DNA of 64,000 nt. It comes from Nonomuraea dietziae. Its GTDB lineage: Bacteria > Actinomycetota > Actinomycetes > Streptosporangiales > Streptosporangiaceae. Within the stretch, counting starts at the first letter, position 1; the number at the start of each line of letters is the position of its first letter. A program made the translations under genes and the position numbers. Positions 1 through 9,583 of this stretch are shown piece by piece. The notes beneath the pieces are model-generated. The model worked only from the letters and a program-made list of their open reading frames with translations, had not been told where the DNA came from and made no database searches. The DNA lies in contig NZ_JACIBV010000001.1 of NCBI RefSeq assembly GCF_014195505.1, positions 7,006,001 through 7,070,000 of the forward strand, written 5' to 3'.

Positions 1-2098
1 GTCGAGGGCCGCCATCCCGCCGCTCCCGACGAGGTCGCGGTGACCCCGGCGATGAAACGGCGGATCGGCGACACGATCGAGGTCACCCGCGAGGGCCGCA
101 GGGTGAAGGTGGTCGGCGTGGTGCAGGACCCGTTCGACACGGGGGTCGTCGAGGTCGTCGGCTTCAGAGGGGTGCTGCTCGACGAAGGCGACGGCAGGGG
201 CATCGGCTGGCTCGCCGACACCCCCTCCCCCGCGACGTGGGCCGACACCCGGCGGCTCAACGACGTCGGGCTGGTAGGCCTGTCCCGGGTCACCGCAGAG
301 TCCGATCTCTCGGCCGAGGGGACCATGTCGACCAGGGTGGTGGTGGGCATCGCCGTCGCGGTGTTCATGGTGGGGATGGAGACGGTCCTGCTGGCGGGGC
401 CCGCCTTCGCGATCGGGCTGCGCCGGCGCGCCACCGCGCTGGCGATGATCGCCGCGCAGGGCGGGTCCAAGGCTCACCTGCGGGTGATCGTGCTGACCGA
501 CGGGCTCGTGCTGGGCGGGGCCGCGGCGTTGGTGGCCGGCGTCACCGGAGTGGCTGGCGGGCTGGCGCTGGTCCCGTTGCTGTCGGAGTCGATGGGGCCG
601 CTCGAGGTGCCGTGGTGGTCCGTGGCCGGCGTGATGGCGCTCGGCGTGGGCAGCGGGGTGGCGGCGGCCATGGTGCCCGCCGTGCTGGCCGGGCGGCAGA
701 ACCCCGCTGCCGTCCTGGCCGGACGTTCCGACGCGGCGCGTGACAGGGCGGGGCGGCCCCTGCTCGGACTGGTGCTGGTGCTGGCGGGCGTGGCCGCGAC
801 GGTGCTCACCCCCCTCACCGATGAGGTGTGGATCTTCGCCGCCTCGGTGCTCGGGTTGCTGGGGCTGGTGGCCCTGGTGCCCTCGCTGGTCGCGCTCACG
901 GGGCGGCTCGCCGTACGGCTGCCGCTGGCACCGCGGCTGGGCGTCCGCGACGCGGTCCGCCACCGGATGCGTACGGCCTCGGCCGTCGCGGCCGTCATGG
1001 CGGCGACGGCCGGAGCGGTCACGGCGGGTATCGGGGTCACCAGCCAGGACGCCGCAGCCCGCGCGTCCTACAGCTCCTCGACGCCGGTCGGCACGCTGAT
1101 GATCAGCGCGTATGGGGCGGACGATGAGGAATGGGCACGTACGCGCCAGGCCGTGCAGGAGCGCTTGCCCGGCATCGCCCTGGCGGAGGCGTTCGAGCCG
1201 GTCGACTCCGATGGCCGATCGGCCGGCTTGTACGCCGAGCGCCTGCGCGAATGCGCTTCGTGCACCCACCTACCCCCCGGGGTGCTCGTCGGTGATCAGC
1301 GGCTGCTTGAGGTGATGCAGGGCAGGCACGATCCCACGGCCGCCGCCGCGCTGGCCGAGGGCAAGGCCGTGGTATTCGGCCCTTCGAGGCTGCGGGACGG
1401 CCGGCTCTCCCTCAGAATCGACGTCGACGGATCCACCGCCAAGCTCACGCGTTTCGAGACGCAGGCTGTCGTGGCGGAGGCGGCGAGCCGCGGAGTGACC
1501 AGTGTCCTGGTCCCGCCCGCCACGCTGAAGGCCAAGGGCTTCGGGCTGAAGGAGCGCACGGTCTTCGCGCGGCACCAGCCGCAGGACGTGAAGCTGTTGC
1601 GGGAGCACCTCACGGTGGCCAGCTCCAAGGTCAGCGTCCGCCTGGAGGGAGGCTACGAGAGAGACATCTCGATCGTCATGATCGTTCTGATGGGTGGCGC
1701 GCTGGTCCTGGTGCTCGGTGGCACGTTCGTGGCCACCGCGCTGGCCGCCGCCGACCTGCGGCCCGACCTGGCGACGATCGCGGCGGTGGGCGCGCCGTCC
1801 AGGACGGGGCGGCTGATCCTCGCAGGGCAGGCCGGCTACCTCGCGGGGCTCGGCGCTGGTCGGCGCGATCGCCGGCGCGGTCCCCGGTGTCGCCCTCGCC
1901 TGGGTCATGACGTTGAGGACAGCAGACTACGTCGTGATCGGCTCGCAGGCCCTGATCGCCCGGACCCAGGCGACGACCGTGGCGGTGCCGTGGGAGCTGG
2001 TGAGCGCGATCGTGGTCGGCCTGCCGCTGCTGGCCGCCCTGGTGGCGGGAGCGTTCGCGCGGACGCGAGCGCTCCCTCTCACCCGTCGCCTTACTTGA
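1..2098 (+). pseudogene. FtsX-like ABC transporter permease, 5'-partial, frameshifted near 1853
   Basis: This is the C-terminal ~700 residues of an FtsX/MacB-type permease, the membrane subunit of an ABC exporter. The frame is open from base 1, so the N-terminus lies outside the window. An extracytoplasmic stretch (PDEVAVTPAMKRRIG) precedes two hydrophobic blocks typical of duplicated FtsX domains, around 325-690 and 1670-1850. After GYLAGLG at 1851-1856 the frame must shift by +1 (mod 3). The continuation LVGAIAGAVPG to the TGA at 2096-2098 is a normal last membrane helix, whereas the unshifted frame runs into unrelated residues up to 2205. Whether this is a real pseudogene or a base-calling error cannot be decided here. 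No ATPase partner is visible. The tail overlaps the convergent methyltransferase by 8 bp. Confidence 0.8.
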
Positions 2099-2849
2099 CC
2101 AGGCGCATCTTGGACTGCTTGTGCGGCAGCCGCTCCCAGTCGTCCATGAACATCGCCTTGAACCCATGCCGCTCGGCCATCTCGGCGAGCGTCTCGGTGC
2201 GGTAGTAGAAGTCTTCGCGCAGGACCTGGTGCTCCCTGCCCTGGGTCCTGTCGAAGGTGAAGTCGAACCAGCCTCCGGGCTTCATGACGCGGCCCACGTG
2301 CGCGAAGCACTCCTCGATCACTCGTGGGGGCGAGTGGGAGAAGACGCTGTGTGCGTGCACGACGTCGAAGTACTCGTCGGGCAGGAAGTCGAAGCGCAGG
2401 TCGTGGACGGGGGTCAGGTGCGGGAGCTTGTCGCGCAGGTCGAAGTCGGCCAGCGTCTGCTGGGCGGCGAAGAGGATGTCGGGGGAGATGTCGATCCCGT
2501 AGTAGTGGCCGCTGTGGAGGTAGTCGATGAACAGCCGCCCCGCCCGCAGGTTGCCGCAGCCGATCTCGAGCATCCGGTGCTCGGGGAGCAGGCCGTGATT
2601 CACGAGGTAGTCGAACTGGGTCTTGCCGAGCTTGAGCCACCGCTCCCTGCTCTTGGAGCCGACCGCACGGTCGGGGTTGCGCTCGGTGTCGGAGCGCATC
2701 ACCGCCCGGTAGTAGTCCACGTGGTCGCGGGTCTGGAGCCTGAACCACAGGTCTCTGGTGAGCCGCCTGGCGTGGGGGATGACTCTGTCAGGGTGCCGCA
2801 GGGCGTATCTCGCCTGATGCAGAAGGCTGTTGCGGGTCATGCAGAACAT
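2091..2849 (-). CDS. class I SAM-dependent methyltransferase
   Basis: This is a 252-residue protein with a Rossmann-type methyltransferase core. Motif I is LEIGCGNLRAGRLF (about residue 92), followed by the acidic YYGIDIS strand and the later FDVVHAHSVFSH and MKPGGWFDFTF segments. The ~80-residue N-terminal extension is basic and of unknown use. The substrate cannot be read from the sequence; such proteins act on small molecules, lipids or sugars. An alternative start three codons in (2840) has a better-spaced GGCGGA in front of it. The start region overlaps the C-terminal codons of the MFS gene upstream by about 60 bp, so the two are probably co-transcribed. Confidence 0.75.
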   Translation of the reverse strand: MFCMTRNSLLHQARYALRHPDRVIPHARRLTRDLWFRLQTRDHVDYYRAVMRSDTERNPDRAVGSKSRERWLKLGKTQFDYLVNHGLLPEHRMLEIGCGNLRAGRLFIDYLHSGHYYGIDISPDILFAAQQTLADFDLRDKLPHLTPVHDLRFDFLPDEYFDVVHAHSVFSHSPPRVIEECFAHVGRVMKPGGWFDFTFDRTQGREHQVLREDFYYRTETLAEMAERHGFKAMFMDDWERLPHKQSKMRLVK

Positions 2850-4159
2850 GTTCCGCCGTCAATCGGTAACGGAACGTCATGAGCACGGCAAGAAAAATAA
2901 TGAATGCGGGCACGGCGGTTTGACCGAGCAGCACGGCGGTGATCGCCGAGTCGGGCTGCACCACCGGCCTTCCCGGATCAGACGACACGAACCCGCCCAT
3001 GGAGAGCACGGCGCCGAAGATCAGCGCGCCGAACGAGCTGACCGCACTCTCGATGGCGGTCCACAACCCCGTGAACACTCCGGCGCGCCGCTTGCCCGTC
3101 GAGGGCCGCGTCGAGGGCGACTACGTCGGCGAGCATCGAGAACTGCAGGAGTTGCACGCCGGCGAAGCCGACTCCCACCACGAACAGCATGAGGTGCGCG
3201 TAGAGGGCACCGAGGAGAGGTGTCGCCGTCGCCGCGGCCGTGCCGCCGCCGAACAGCAGCCCTGCGAGGAGCATCGCGCCGCGCTTCTCGTAGCGCTTGG
3301 ACAGCCTCACCCACAGCGGCATCGTCAGCAGGATCGGGCCGATCAGCGCGGCGAAGAGCGTGCTCGTGGCCTTGGGGTCACCCAGGACGTAGGAGGCGAA
3401 GTACGGCGCCGCCGCCAGCATGACGCCGACCGCGAGGAACTGGGTGCAGCCCAGCGCCAGCAGCCACATGTACGGCGGGTTCGCGCGCACCACGGCGAAC
3501 TGCGACCACAGCGTGCCGCCGTCCGGCTCGGGGGCGCCGGTCATGGGAGCGCGTGCCGTACCGAAGAAGGCTCCCAGCATGGAGGCCAGCATCACGACCG
3601 CGATCGTCACGCCCATCAGCCGGTAGCTGGACAGTGTGCCGCCCTCGCCCTGGCTGTTGACGATCGCGGGGGCGACGACGCCGCTGATCACGGTCGCGGC
3701 GCCGATGAAGACCATGCGCCACTGCAGCAGCGCGGTCCGCTCGTGGTAGTCGCCGGTCATCTCGGCGGGCATCGCCTTGTAGGGCACCTCGAACAGCGCG
3801 TAGGCGGTGGCGGCGAGCAGGAAGACGACGCCGACGTAGATCGCGGCGGGTGTCCCTGTGAGGGGTGGGCCCGCGAACAGGGCGGCGAAGGCGAGCGGCA
3901 GCGTGCAGGCCCCGGCCAGCATCCACGGCCTGCGCGGGCCCATGCGGGAGACCGTACGGTCCGACCACCGGCCCACCAGCGGGTTCACGACCAGGTCCCA
4001 GATCTTGGGCGCGGCCACCACGACCCCTGCCAACCACGCGGGCACGGCCAGGAAGTTGGTCATGTAGTACAGCAGCAGCAGTCCTGGCACGGCGCCGAAC
4101 GTCGCCGTGCAGAACGAGCCGACACCGTAACCGAGGCGCACGCCCCTGGGGACGATCAT
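2788..4159 (-). pseudogene. MFS transporter (GPH sugar/cation symporter-like), frameshifted near 3096
   Basis: This is a twelve-helix permease resembling the glycoside-pentoside-hexuronide branch of the major facilitator superfamily. It has GYGVGSFC near the start, WDLVVNPLVGRWSDRT in the 2-3 loop and FEVPYKAMPAEM in the middle, all typical of that branch. After SMLADVVALDAALDG the frame shifts at a GGG run (3095-3097 on the plus strand). The remaining KRRAGVFTGLWTAIES, followed by two or three membrane helices, continues in the next frame to 2788. A single extra G explains it. If real, the last helices are lost. The substrate is unknown, and nothing around it indicates one. Confidence 0.75.
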
Positions 4160-4204
4160 GGGCCCATTGAATCGGAGCGTGCTCCGTCCGGACAGGCCCA
4201 GATC

Positions 4205-5077
4205 TCAGTCGGTGACGTCGGCGCACACCACGTGCGCGCCGAGCTCCACCATCCTGCGCTCGCTGCGCGCGTCGGCCACCCTCGCCATGAGGATCGGCGC
4301 CTCGCTGGCCGCCAGCTGCGGCAGCCTGGCCCTGACCCCTCGGTGCAGGTCGCGGACCACGTCCTCGGCCGCCGACATGTGCACCTTGACGTGCAGCATG
4401 ATCCCTGGAGCCCCCGAGGCCGTGCGCGCCTCGGAAATCCACACGTGATGGACCAGCGGATAGTCGACGAGCAGGAGCGCGATCGCCCCGCGCAGCGCGG
4501 GCAGGATCGGATGGGTGCAGCGGCGGTAGCCGGGATCCACCTGCTGCATGGGGCCCGACAGATGGGGACGGGGCGCGGGGATCCACGACTGCGGCGCGGC
4601 CGGCACGGAGCGCACGGGTGGCGGCGCCGGCGGCGCGCCGTGCATCACCGCCGCTCCCTGCGAGACCGCGGCCATGGCGCCCGTCGCGTACGCCGTGGGC
4701 ATCGCCCCTGACAGCACGGGCTGGGGTCCAGTCCGTGTGGATGCCAGGAAGCGCTGGAGATCCTCGATCGGAACGGCTGCCGCGGCAGGTCCTGCGGCGT
4801 CGATCACGATCTCCCGCACGCCCGTGACGCGCTGGATGTCGAGGATGGTGTCGGCGTCGCAGGCCGACAGCGAGTGGCCACCCCGGTGGCGCGCGTAGGT
4901 CTGGGGGCCTGTGTAACCGAGCAGCACGCGGTCGCCGACCTGGGTGGTGCCCAGGACGACCGAGCGGTCAGAGCGCACGGCCACCAGGATTCCCCCATCG
5001 GCGAGTGCGGCCAGCAGCAGGTGCGGACTGCCATGCTGGGCGAGCACGTCGGCGAGAGCGGGGTTCCCGATGCTCAT
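4205..5077 (-). CDS. SseB-family-like conserved actinobacterial protein
   Basis: This is a 290-residue soluble protein. The N-terminal ~115 residues (LLLAALADGGILVAV, then DADTILDIQRVTGVREIVID) resemble the SseB N-terminal domain found in many actinobacterial proteins of unknown role. A Pro/Ala-rich linker (about residues 125-175) leads to a C-terminal alpha/beta domain (ALLLVDYPLVHHVWISEA, then MLHVKVHMSAAEDVVRDL). There is no signal peptide or membrane segment. It is followed on the same strand by the frameshifted MFS gene after 45 bp and is divergent from serA. The family label rests on pattern resemblance only; the function is unknown. Confidence 0.5.
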   Translation of the reverse strand: MSIGNPALADVLAQHGSPHLLLAALADGGILVAVRSDRSVVLGTTQVGDRVLLGYTGPQTYARHRGGHSLSACDADTILDIQRVTGVREIVIDAAGPAAAAVPIEDLQRFLASTRTGPQPVLSGAMPTAYATGAMAAVSQGAAVMHGAPPAPPPVRSVPAAPQSWIPAPRPHLSGPMQQVDPGYRRCTHPILPALRGAIALLLVDYPLVHHVWISEARTASGAPGIMLHVKVHMSAAEDVVRDLHRGVRARLPQLAASEAPILMARVADARSERRMVELGAHVVCADVTD

Positions 5078-5306
5078 AGGGTGAACGATAGGTAGTAGCC
5101 CACGGCTTATCAGGCTAATAGCGAATAAATCTCCCGATCAAGACAAAGTTGGCTCGGGTTGGGATGACTCGCTCGACTGCTGGGTAACGCGCCCAGATCC
5201 TGAGACCCTCGTGAATGCGTTCACAAGGCCGGATAGACTCTGAGGGATCCGAGGGGCCCGCTGCCGTGTCCCTCAGCCCGTCGCATGACCCCTTAAGGAT
5301 CCACCT

Positions 5307-6896
<1,590 letters not shown>

Positions 6897-6913
6897 CCCC
6901 GTCTCGCATGGAA

Positions 6914-6940
6914 CGCCCTCCCGCGCACCGCGGGAGGGCG
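6914..6940 (+). terminator. serA terminator hairpin
   Basis: A perfect 12-bp stem (6914-6925 with 6929-6940) with a three-base CAC loop starts 18 bases after the serA stop. There is no long T run, as is common in high-GC actinobacteria. Confidence 0.75.
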
Positions 6941-6971
6941 TTCGCGCGTTCCGGGGCGGCTGGCACCGATG

Positions 6972-6986
6972 TCTCATATCGTGAGA
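6972..6986. promoter_or_regulatory. candidate NdgR/LtbR-type operator downstream of serA
   Basis: The minus strand reads TCTCACGATATGAGA, fitting TCTCNNNATATGAGA exactly. The same pattern lies in the ndgR-leuC intergenic region (34427-34441) and, with one change, in front of cimA (15488-15502). The assignment to an IclR regulator is inferred from those positions. Confidence 0.45.
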
Positions 6987-7030
6987 TATTCGGACGTCCT
7001 ACGAGACAGCCTGGACCGTGCCAGGTACTT

Positions 7031-7060
7031 TTGAAGTAATGCGCTGGGTACTCGTACTTA
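7031..7060 (+). promoter_or_regulatory. possible sigma-70-like promoter
   Basis: TTGAAG at 7031-7036 is followed after 18 bases by TACTTA at 7055-7060, in an unusually AT-rich patch. A transcript starting about 7 bases later would begin with the structured element at 7063-7109. The boxes fit the consensus only moderately. Confidence 0.25.
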
Positions 7061-7062
7061 TT

Positions 7063-7109
7063 ACCTGCCGCGACGGGGCCTGTTAGGGCAGGTCGACGAC
7101 CCGTCGCGG
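7063..7109 (+). ncRNA. structured RNA element with two crossing helices
   Basis: ACCTGCC (7063-7069) can pair with GGCAGGT (7087-7093), and CCGCGACGGG (7068-7077) with CCCGTCGCGG (7100-7109). The two helices cross. They could form an H-type pseudoknot (with the second helix trimmed to 7070-7077/7100-7107), or act as mutually exclusive hairpins sharing bases 7068-7069. I do not recognise it as a known riboswitch class. It sits about 125 bases upstream of a 40-codon ORF. The rest of the 338-bp serA-ORF gap holds the serA terminator, the operator-like site at 6972 and the 20-bp site at 7221. Confidence 0.35.
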
Positions 7110-7220
7110 TGAGCGGCGTTGTGTCGGCCTTAAGTCCCCTTCGTCCGGTCCGTGACCCGGACCGCACGAGTTCAGGCCCGGTCGGATTCGCGACCGGAGT
7201 CCGACGTCCGATTCTTACGC

Positions 7221-7240
7221 GTCCGCGAAATGAGATGAGT
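7221..7240. promoter_or_regulatory. 20-bp motif shared with the leuB upstream region
   Basis: GTCCGCGAAATGAGATGAGT matches 8313-8332 (GTCCGACAAGTGAGATGAGT) at 17 of 20 positions and contains AAATGAGA, close to the ATATGAGA half of the IclR-like motif. It overlaps the start codon of the small ORF at 7235, so its role (operator, start region or both) is open. Confidence 0.35.
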
Positions 7241-7357
7241 CACGTGTACGACATGCACCCATGGAACCGTGCGGAAGAGCATGAGGAAGAGGCGGCGGAG
7301 GCCGTCCAGACCGCGCTGGACCGCAGAGACAACGGCGGTTCCCCCTCCCCTCGCTGA
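7235..7357 (+). CDS. small hypothetical protein, 40 residues
   Basis: The ATG at 7235 opens a 40-codon frame. It begins MSHVYDMHPWNR, continues with an acidic run (EEHEEEAAEAVQTALDRR) and ends in a Gly/Ser/Pro tail. Composition is not random: it has a compact charged helix-forming middle and a distinctive aromatic/histidine N-terminus. There is no convincing Shine-Dalgarno sequence and no membrane segment. It stands alone between serA and the convergent NlpC/P60 gene, behind the structured element at 7063-7109, and a hairpin follows at 7369. I do not recognise a family. It could be a real small protein or a chance frame in a regulatory RNA. Confidence 0.4.
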   Translation: MSHVYDMHPWNRAEEHEEEAAEAVQTALDRRDNGGSPSPR

Positions 7358-7368
7358 GCCGGGCCGTT

Positions 7369-7395
7369 CCGGTGGAGGTCCCCCTGCTCCACCGG
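7369..7395 (+). terminator. hairpin after the small ORF
   Basis: A 9-bp perfect stem (CCGGTGGAG with CTCCACCGG) and a 9-base loop begin 11 bases after the stop at 7357. There is no T run. It could terminate the small transcript. Confidence 0.4.
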
Positions 7396-7500
7396 GGCGA
7401 CCCCACCGCTGACACTCTCCGCGAAAGCGCAGTCGTCCCCCCGGCGCCTGCCGTGGTGGCGAGAGCGCGAGGGGACGGCCTCGTACGGGCGTGCCGCCGC

Positions 7501-8124
7501 CTACAGGGTGGCGGTCAGCATCGCGGGGGCGGGTTCCTGCTTGGCCTTGGCCTGCTTCATCGCGAGCGCCACACCCTTGGGGTCTGGACGCACCGCGCCG
7601 ACGAACGCCTGCCGTCGCCAGGCGCTGAGCTTCTCCTCCTTCACCACGTCACCCGAGCGGGGTGCGTGCACCATGTGTCCCGGCCTGGAGATCATGCCCA
7701 CATGGCCGAGGCCGCTGAAGAAGACCAGGTCGCCGGGCTTGAGGTTGTCCCACGAGATCTTTCTCGAGAAGGCCCGGTACTGGTCGGCGGCCACCCTGGG
7801 CAGTTCGATGCCCGCCTTCTCGTAGGCCTTGAGCATCAGGCCCGAGCAGTCGTAGCCGCCGGAGCCCGTGCCGCCCCAGACGTACGGCGTGCCGCGCTTG
7901 GCCAGCGCGAACTTGAGGGCGACCCGCCAGGCGGGGGTGGATTGTTCGCTGAGTCGCGCCTTCTTGACGTCGGCGCCGGTGATGCTGCTCGCCGAGCCCT
8001 TGCCGGTGGCGGAGCTCGAGGGGGTGTCGGAGCCGGTGGTGTCCGCGACGGCGGGGGATGCCGTCACGAGGGCTCCTGCGGCGAGAAGACCGCAGAGGAC
8101 CGCGGTCGTGGTGATGCGAGACAG
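7501..8124 (-). CDS. secreted NlpC/P60 cell-wall peptidase, apparent CTG start
   Basis: This is a predicted gamma-D-glutamyl-meso-diaminopimelate type endopeptidase acting on peptidoglycan. The NlpC/P60 domain covers about residues 70-190, with the nucleophile in YDCSGLMLKAYEKAG, the histidine in GHVGMI and the third polar residue near HAPRSG. From a CTG codon at 8122-8124 the frame gives a complete signal peptide (SRITTTAVLCGLLAAGALV, then an AVA cleavage site). GGAAGGA lies 7 bases in front of that CTG. No ATG, GTG or TTG occurs in frame between the riboswitch and this point; the first standard start, GTG at 8067, would delete most of the signal. A c-di-AMP riboswitch lies directly upstream. 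Confidence 0.88.
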   Translation of the reverse strand: MSRITTTAVLCGLLAAGALVTASPAVADTTGSDTPSSSATGKGSASSITGADVKKARLSEQSTPAWRVALKFALAKRGTPYVWGGTGSGGYDCSGLMLKAYEKAGIELPRVAADQYRAFSRKISWDNLKPGDLVFFSGLGHVGMISRPGHMVHAPRSGDVVKEEKLSAWRRQAFVGAVRPDPKGVALAMKQAKAKQEPAPAMLTATL

Positions 8125-8139
8125 GGGACTGTCCTTCCA

Positions 8140-8266
8140 CGTGGCCGACCGGGTTAGCTGACGGGCTCGGGCGTGGAAGCCGCCCTACGGTGTGGGGACA
8201 CCGATTCGCCCCAGGGGGAAATGGGTCCCCGGCTCCGTGCACTCCGCAACGGATTAGGCAGCACGG
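8140..8266 (-). promoter_or_regulatory. ydaO/yuaA-type c-di-AMP riboswitch
   Basis: Read on the minus strand, the leader contains the hallmark blocks of the ydaO motif in order: GCCTAATCC, GGGGACCCA, GGGGCGAATC, GTAGGG and GAGCCCGTCAGCTAACC. The ends can pair into an outer P1 helix. In actinobacteria this class often controls NlpC/P60 and resuscitation-type wall hydrolases and usually turns them off when c-di-AMP is high. The 3' boundary abuts the ribosome binding site at 8132-8138, so control could be at termination or translation. Exact ends are approximate. Confidence 0.85.
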
Positions 8267-8312
8267 ACTCTAACGAAAGGGTCAAAGCACCGCAAACAGG
8301 ACAAAACTGGAC

Positions 8313-8332
8313 GTCCGACAAGTGAGATGAGT
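8313..8332. promoter_or_regulatory. candidate regulator site upstream of leuB
   Basis: GTCCGACAAGTGAGATGAGT is 17/20 identical to the site at 7221-7240. Its first 15 bases match the leuC operator candidate at 10 of 15 positions. It ends 36 bases before the leuB ATG. Confidence 0.35.
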
Positions 8333-8368
8333 GTTCGTCCATCGAGACGAGCCGGTAAGGTACCGCCC

Positions 8369-9421
8369 ATGGAGTCGCGCAACATTCGTCTGGCCGTCAT
8401 CCCCGGCGACGGGATCGGCACCGAGGTCGTCACCGAAGGGCTCAAGGTCCTCGAGGCGGTCGGCGTCAAGATCGAGTCGACGCACTACGATCTGGGTGCC
8501 ACCCGCTACCACGCCACCGGGGAGACCCTGAGCGACGAGGTCCTGCAGGAGCTGCGCGGCTACGACGCCATCCTGCTCGGCGCCATCGGCGACCCCAGCG
8601 TGCCGCCGGGCATCCTCGAGCGCGAACTCCTGCTCCGCCTGCGTTTCGAGCTCGACCACTACGTCAACCTGCGCCCGGTCAAGCTCTTCCCCGGCGTGGA
8701 GACCCCGCTGGCCGACACCCTCCCTGGCGACATCGACATGGTCGTCGTCCGCGAGGGCACCGAGAGCCTCTACGCGGGAGCCGGTGGCGTCCTGCGCCGC
8801 GGCACTCCCCACGAGATCGCCACCCAGGAGTCGCTCAACACCGCCTTCGGCGTCGAGCGCGTGGTCCGCTACGCCTTCGCCAGGGCCGCCGAGCGGCCGC
8901 GCAAGAAGCTCACGCTGGTCCACAAGACCAACGTGCTCACCTACGCGGGCGACCTGTGGCAGCGCACGGTCAACAGGATCGCGCCCGAGTTCCCCGAGGT
9001 CACCACCGACTACCAGCACATCGACGCGGCCTCGATGTTCTTCGTCAACCAGCCCGAGCGCTTCGACGTGATCGTCACCGACAACCTCTTCGGCGACATC
9101 ATCACCGACATCGGCGCCGCCATCGCCGGTGGCATCGGCCTGGCCGCCAGCGGCAACATCAACCCCGACCGCACCGCGCCCAGCATGTTCGAGCCGGTCC
9201 ACGGCAGCGCCCCCGACATCGCGGGCCAGGGCAAGGCCGACCCGACGGCCACCATCCTGTCGGTCGCCATGATGCTCGACCACCTCGGCCTGACCGAGCA
9301 GGCGGCCCGCGTCGAGCAGGCCGTCGCCGACGACATCGTGGAGCGCCTGGCCGGATGGGCCGGCCGCACCACGCACGAGATCGGTGACGACATCACCGCA
9401 CGAGTATCCGGCGGCGCCTGA
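8369..9421 (+). CDS. leuB: 3-isopropylmalate dehydrogenase
   Basis: This 350-residue NAD-dependent beta-decarboxylating dehydrogenase is the third enzyme of leucine synthesis. It has the N-terminal PGDGIGTEV motif, the substrate loop VREGTESLYAGAGG, the active-site VHKTNVL and the metal-binding signature in DNLFGDIITDIGAAIAGGIG. The ATG at 8369 is preferred over an in-frame GTG at 8327 because homology starts at IRLAVIPGDG and a TAAGG lies about 10 bases upstream. The gene is separated from serA by the wall-hydrolase gene and a putative small RNA. A related copy of the 20-bp motif lies just upstream, suggesting leucine-linked control. Confidence 0.97.
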   Translation: MESRNIRLAVIPGDGIGTEVVTEGLKVLEAVGVKIESTHYDLGATRYHATGETLSDEVLQELRGYDAILLGAIGDPSVPPGILERELLLRLRFELDHYVNLRPVKLFPGVETPLADTLPGDIDMVVVREGTESLYAGAGGVLRRGTPHEIATQESLNTAFGVERVVRYAFARAAERPRKKLTLVHKTNVLTYAGDLWQRTVNRIAPEFPEVTTDYQHIDAASMFFVNQPERFDVIVTDNLFGDIITDIGAAIAGGIGLAASGNINPDRTAPSMFEPVHGSAPDIAGQGKADPTATILSVAMMLDHLGLTEQAARVEQAVADDIVERLAGWAGRTTHEIGDDITARVSGGA

Positions 9422-9474
9422 CCGCCGTGTGCACCCCCAGCCCGGCGGCCTCGCAGCCGCCGGTGCTTCATTGA

Positions 9475-9504
9475 CGCCTGGCGGCCAGCGAGAACCGCCA
9501 GGCG
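9475..9504 (+). terminator. leuB terminator
   Basis: A perfect 10-bp stem, CGCCTGGCGG with CCGCCAGGCG, and a 10-base loop lie 54 bases after the leuB stop and are followed by TTTG. Confidence 0.7.
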
Positions 9505-9583
9505 TTTGCTGTAGGTTCCCGTTACCCGGTCCAGCGCAAAATGGACTCAGGGCAAATCTCGCGAAAAGAGAAGGATTTCCGTC

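Noticed and set aside
2939..4711. 590-residue plus-strand open frame across the MFS and SseB-like genes
   Set aside because: It has His/Gln/Gly/Arg-rich shadow composition and spans two unrelated minus-strand genes and their gap.
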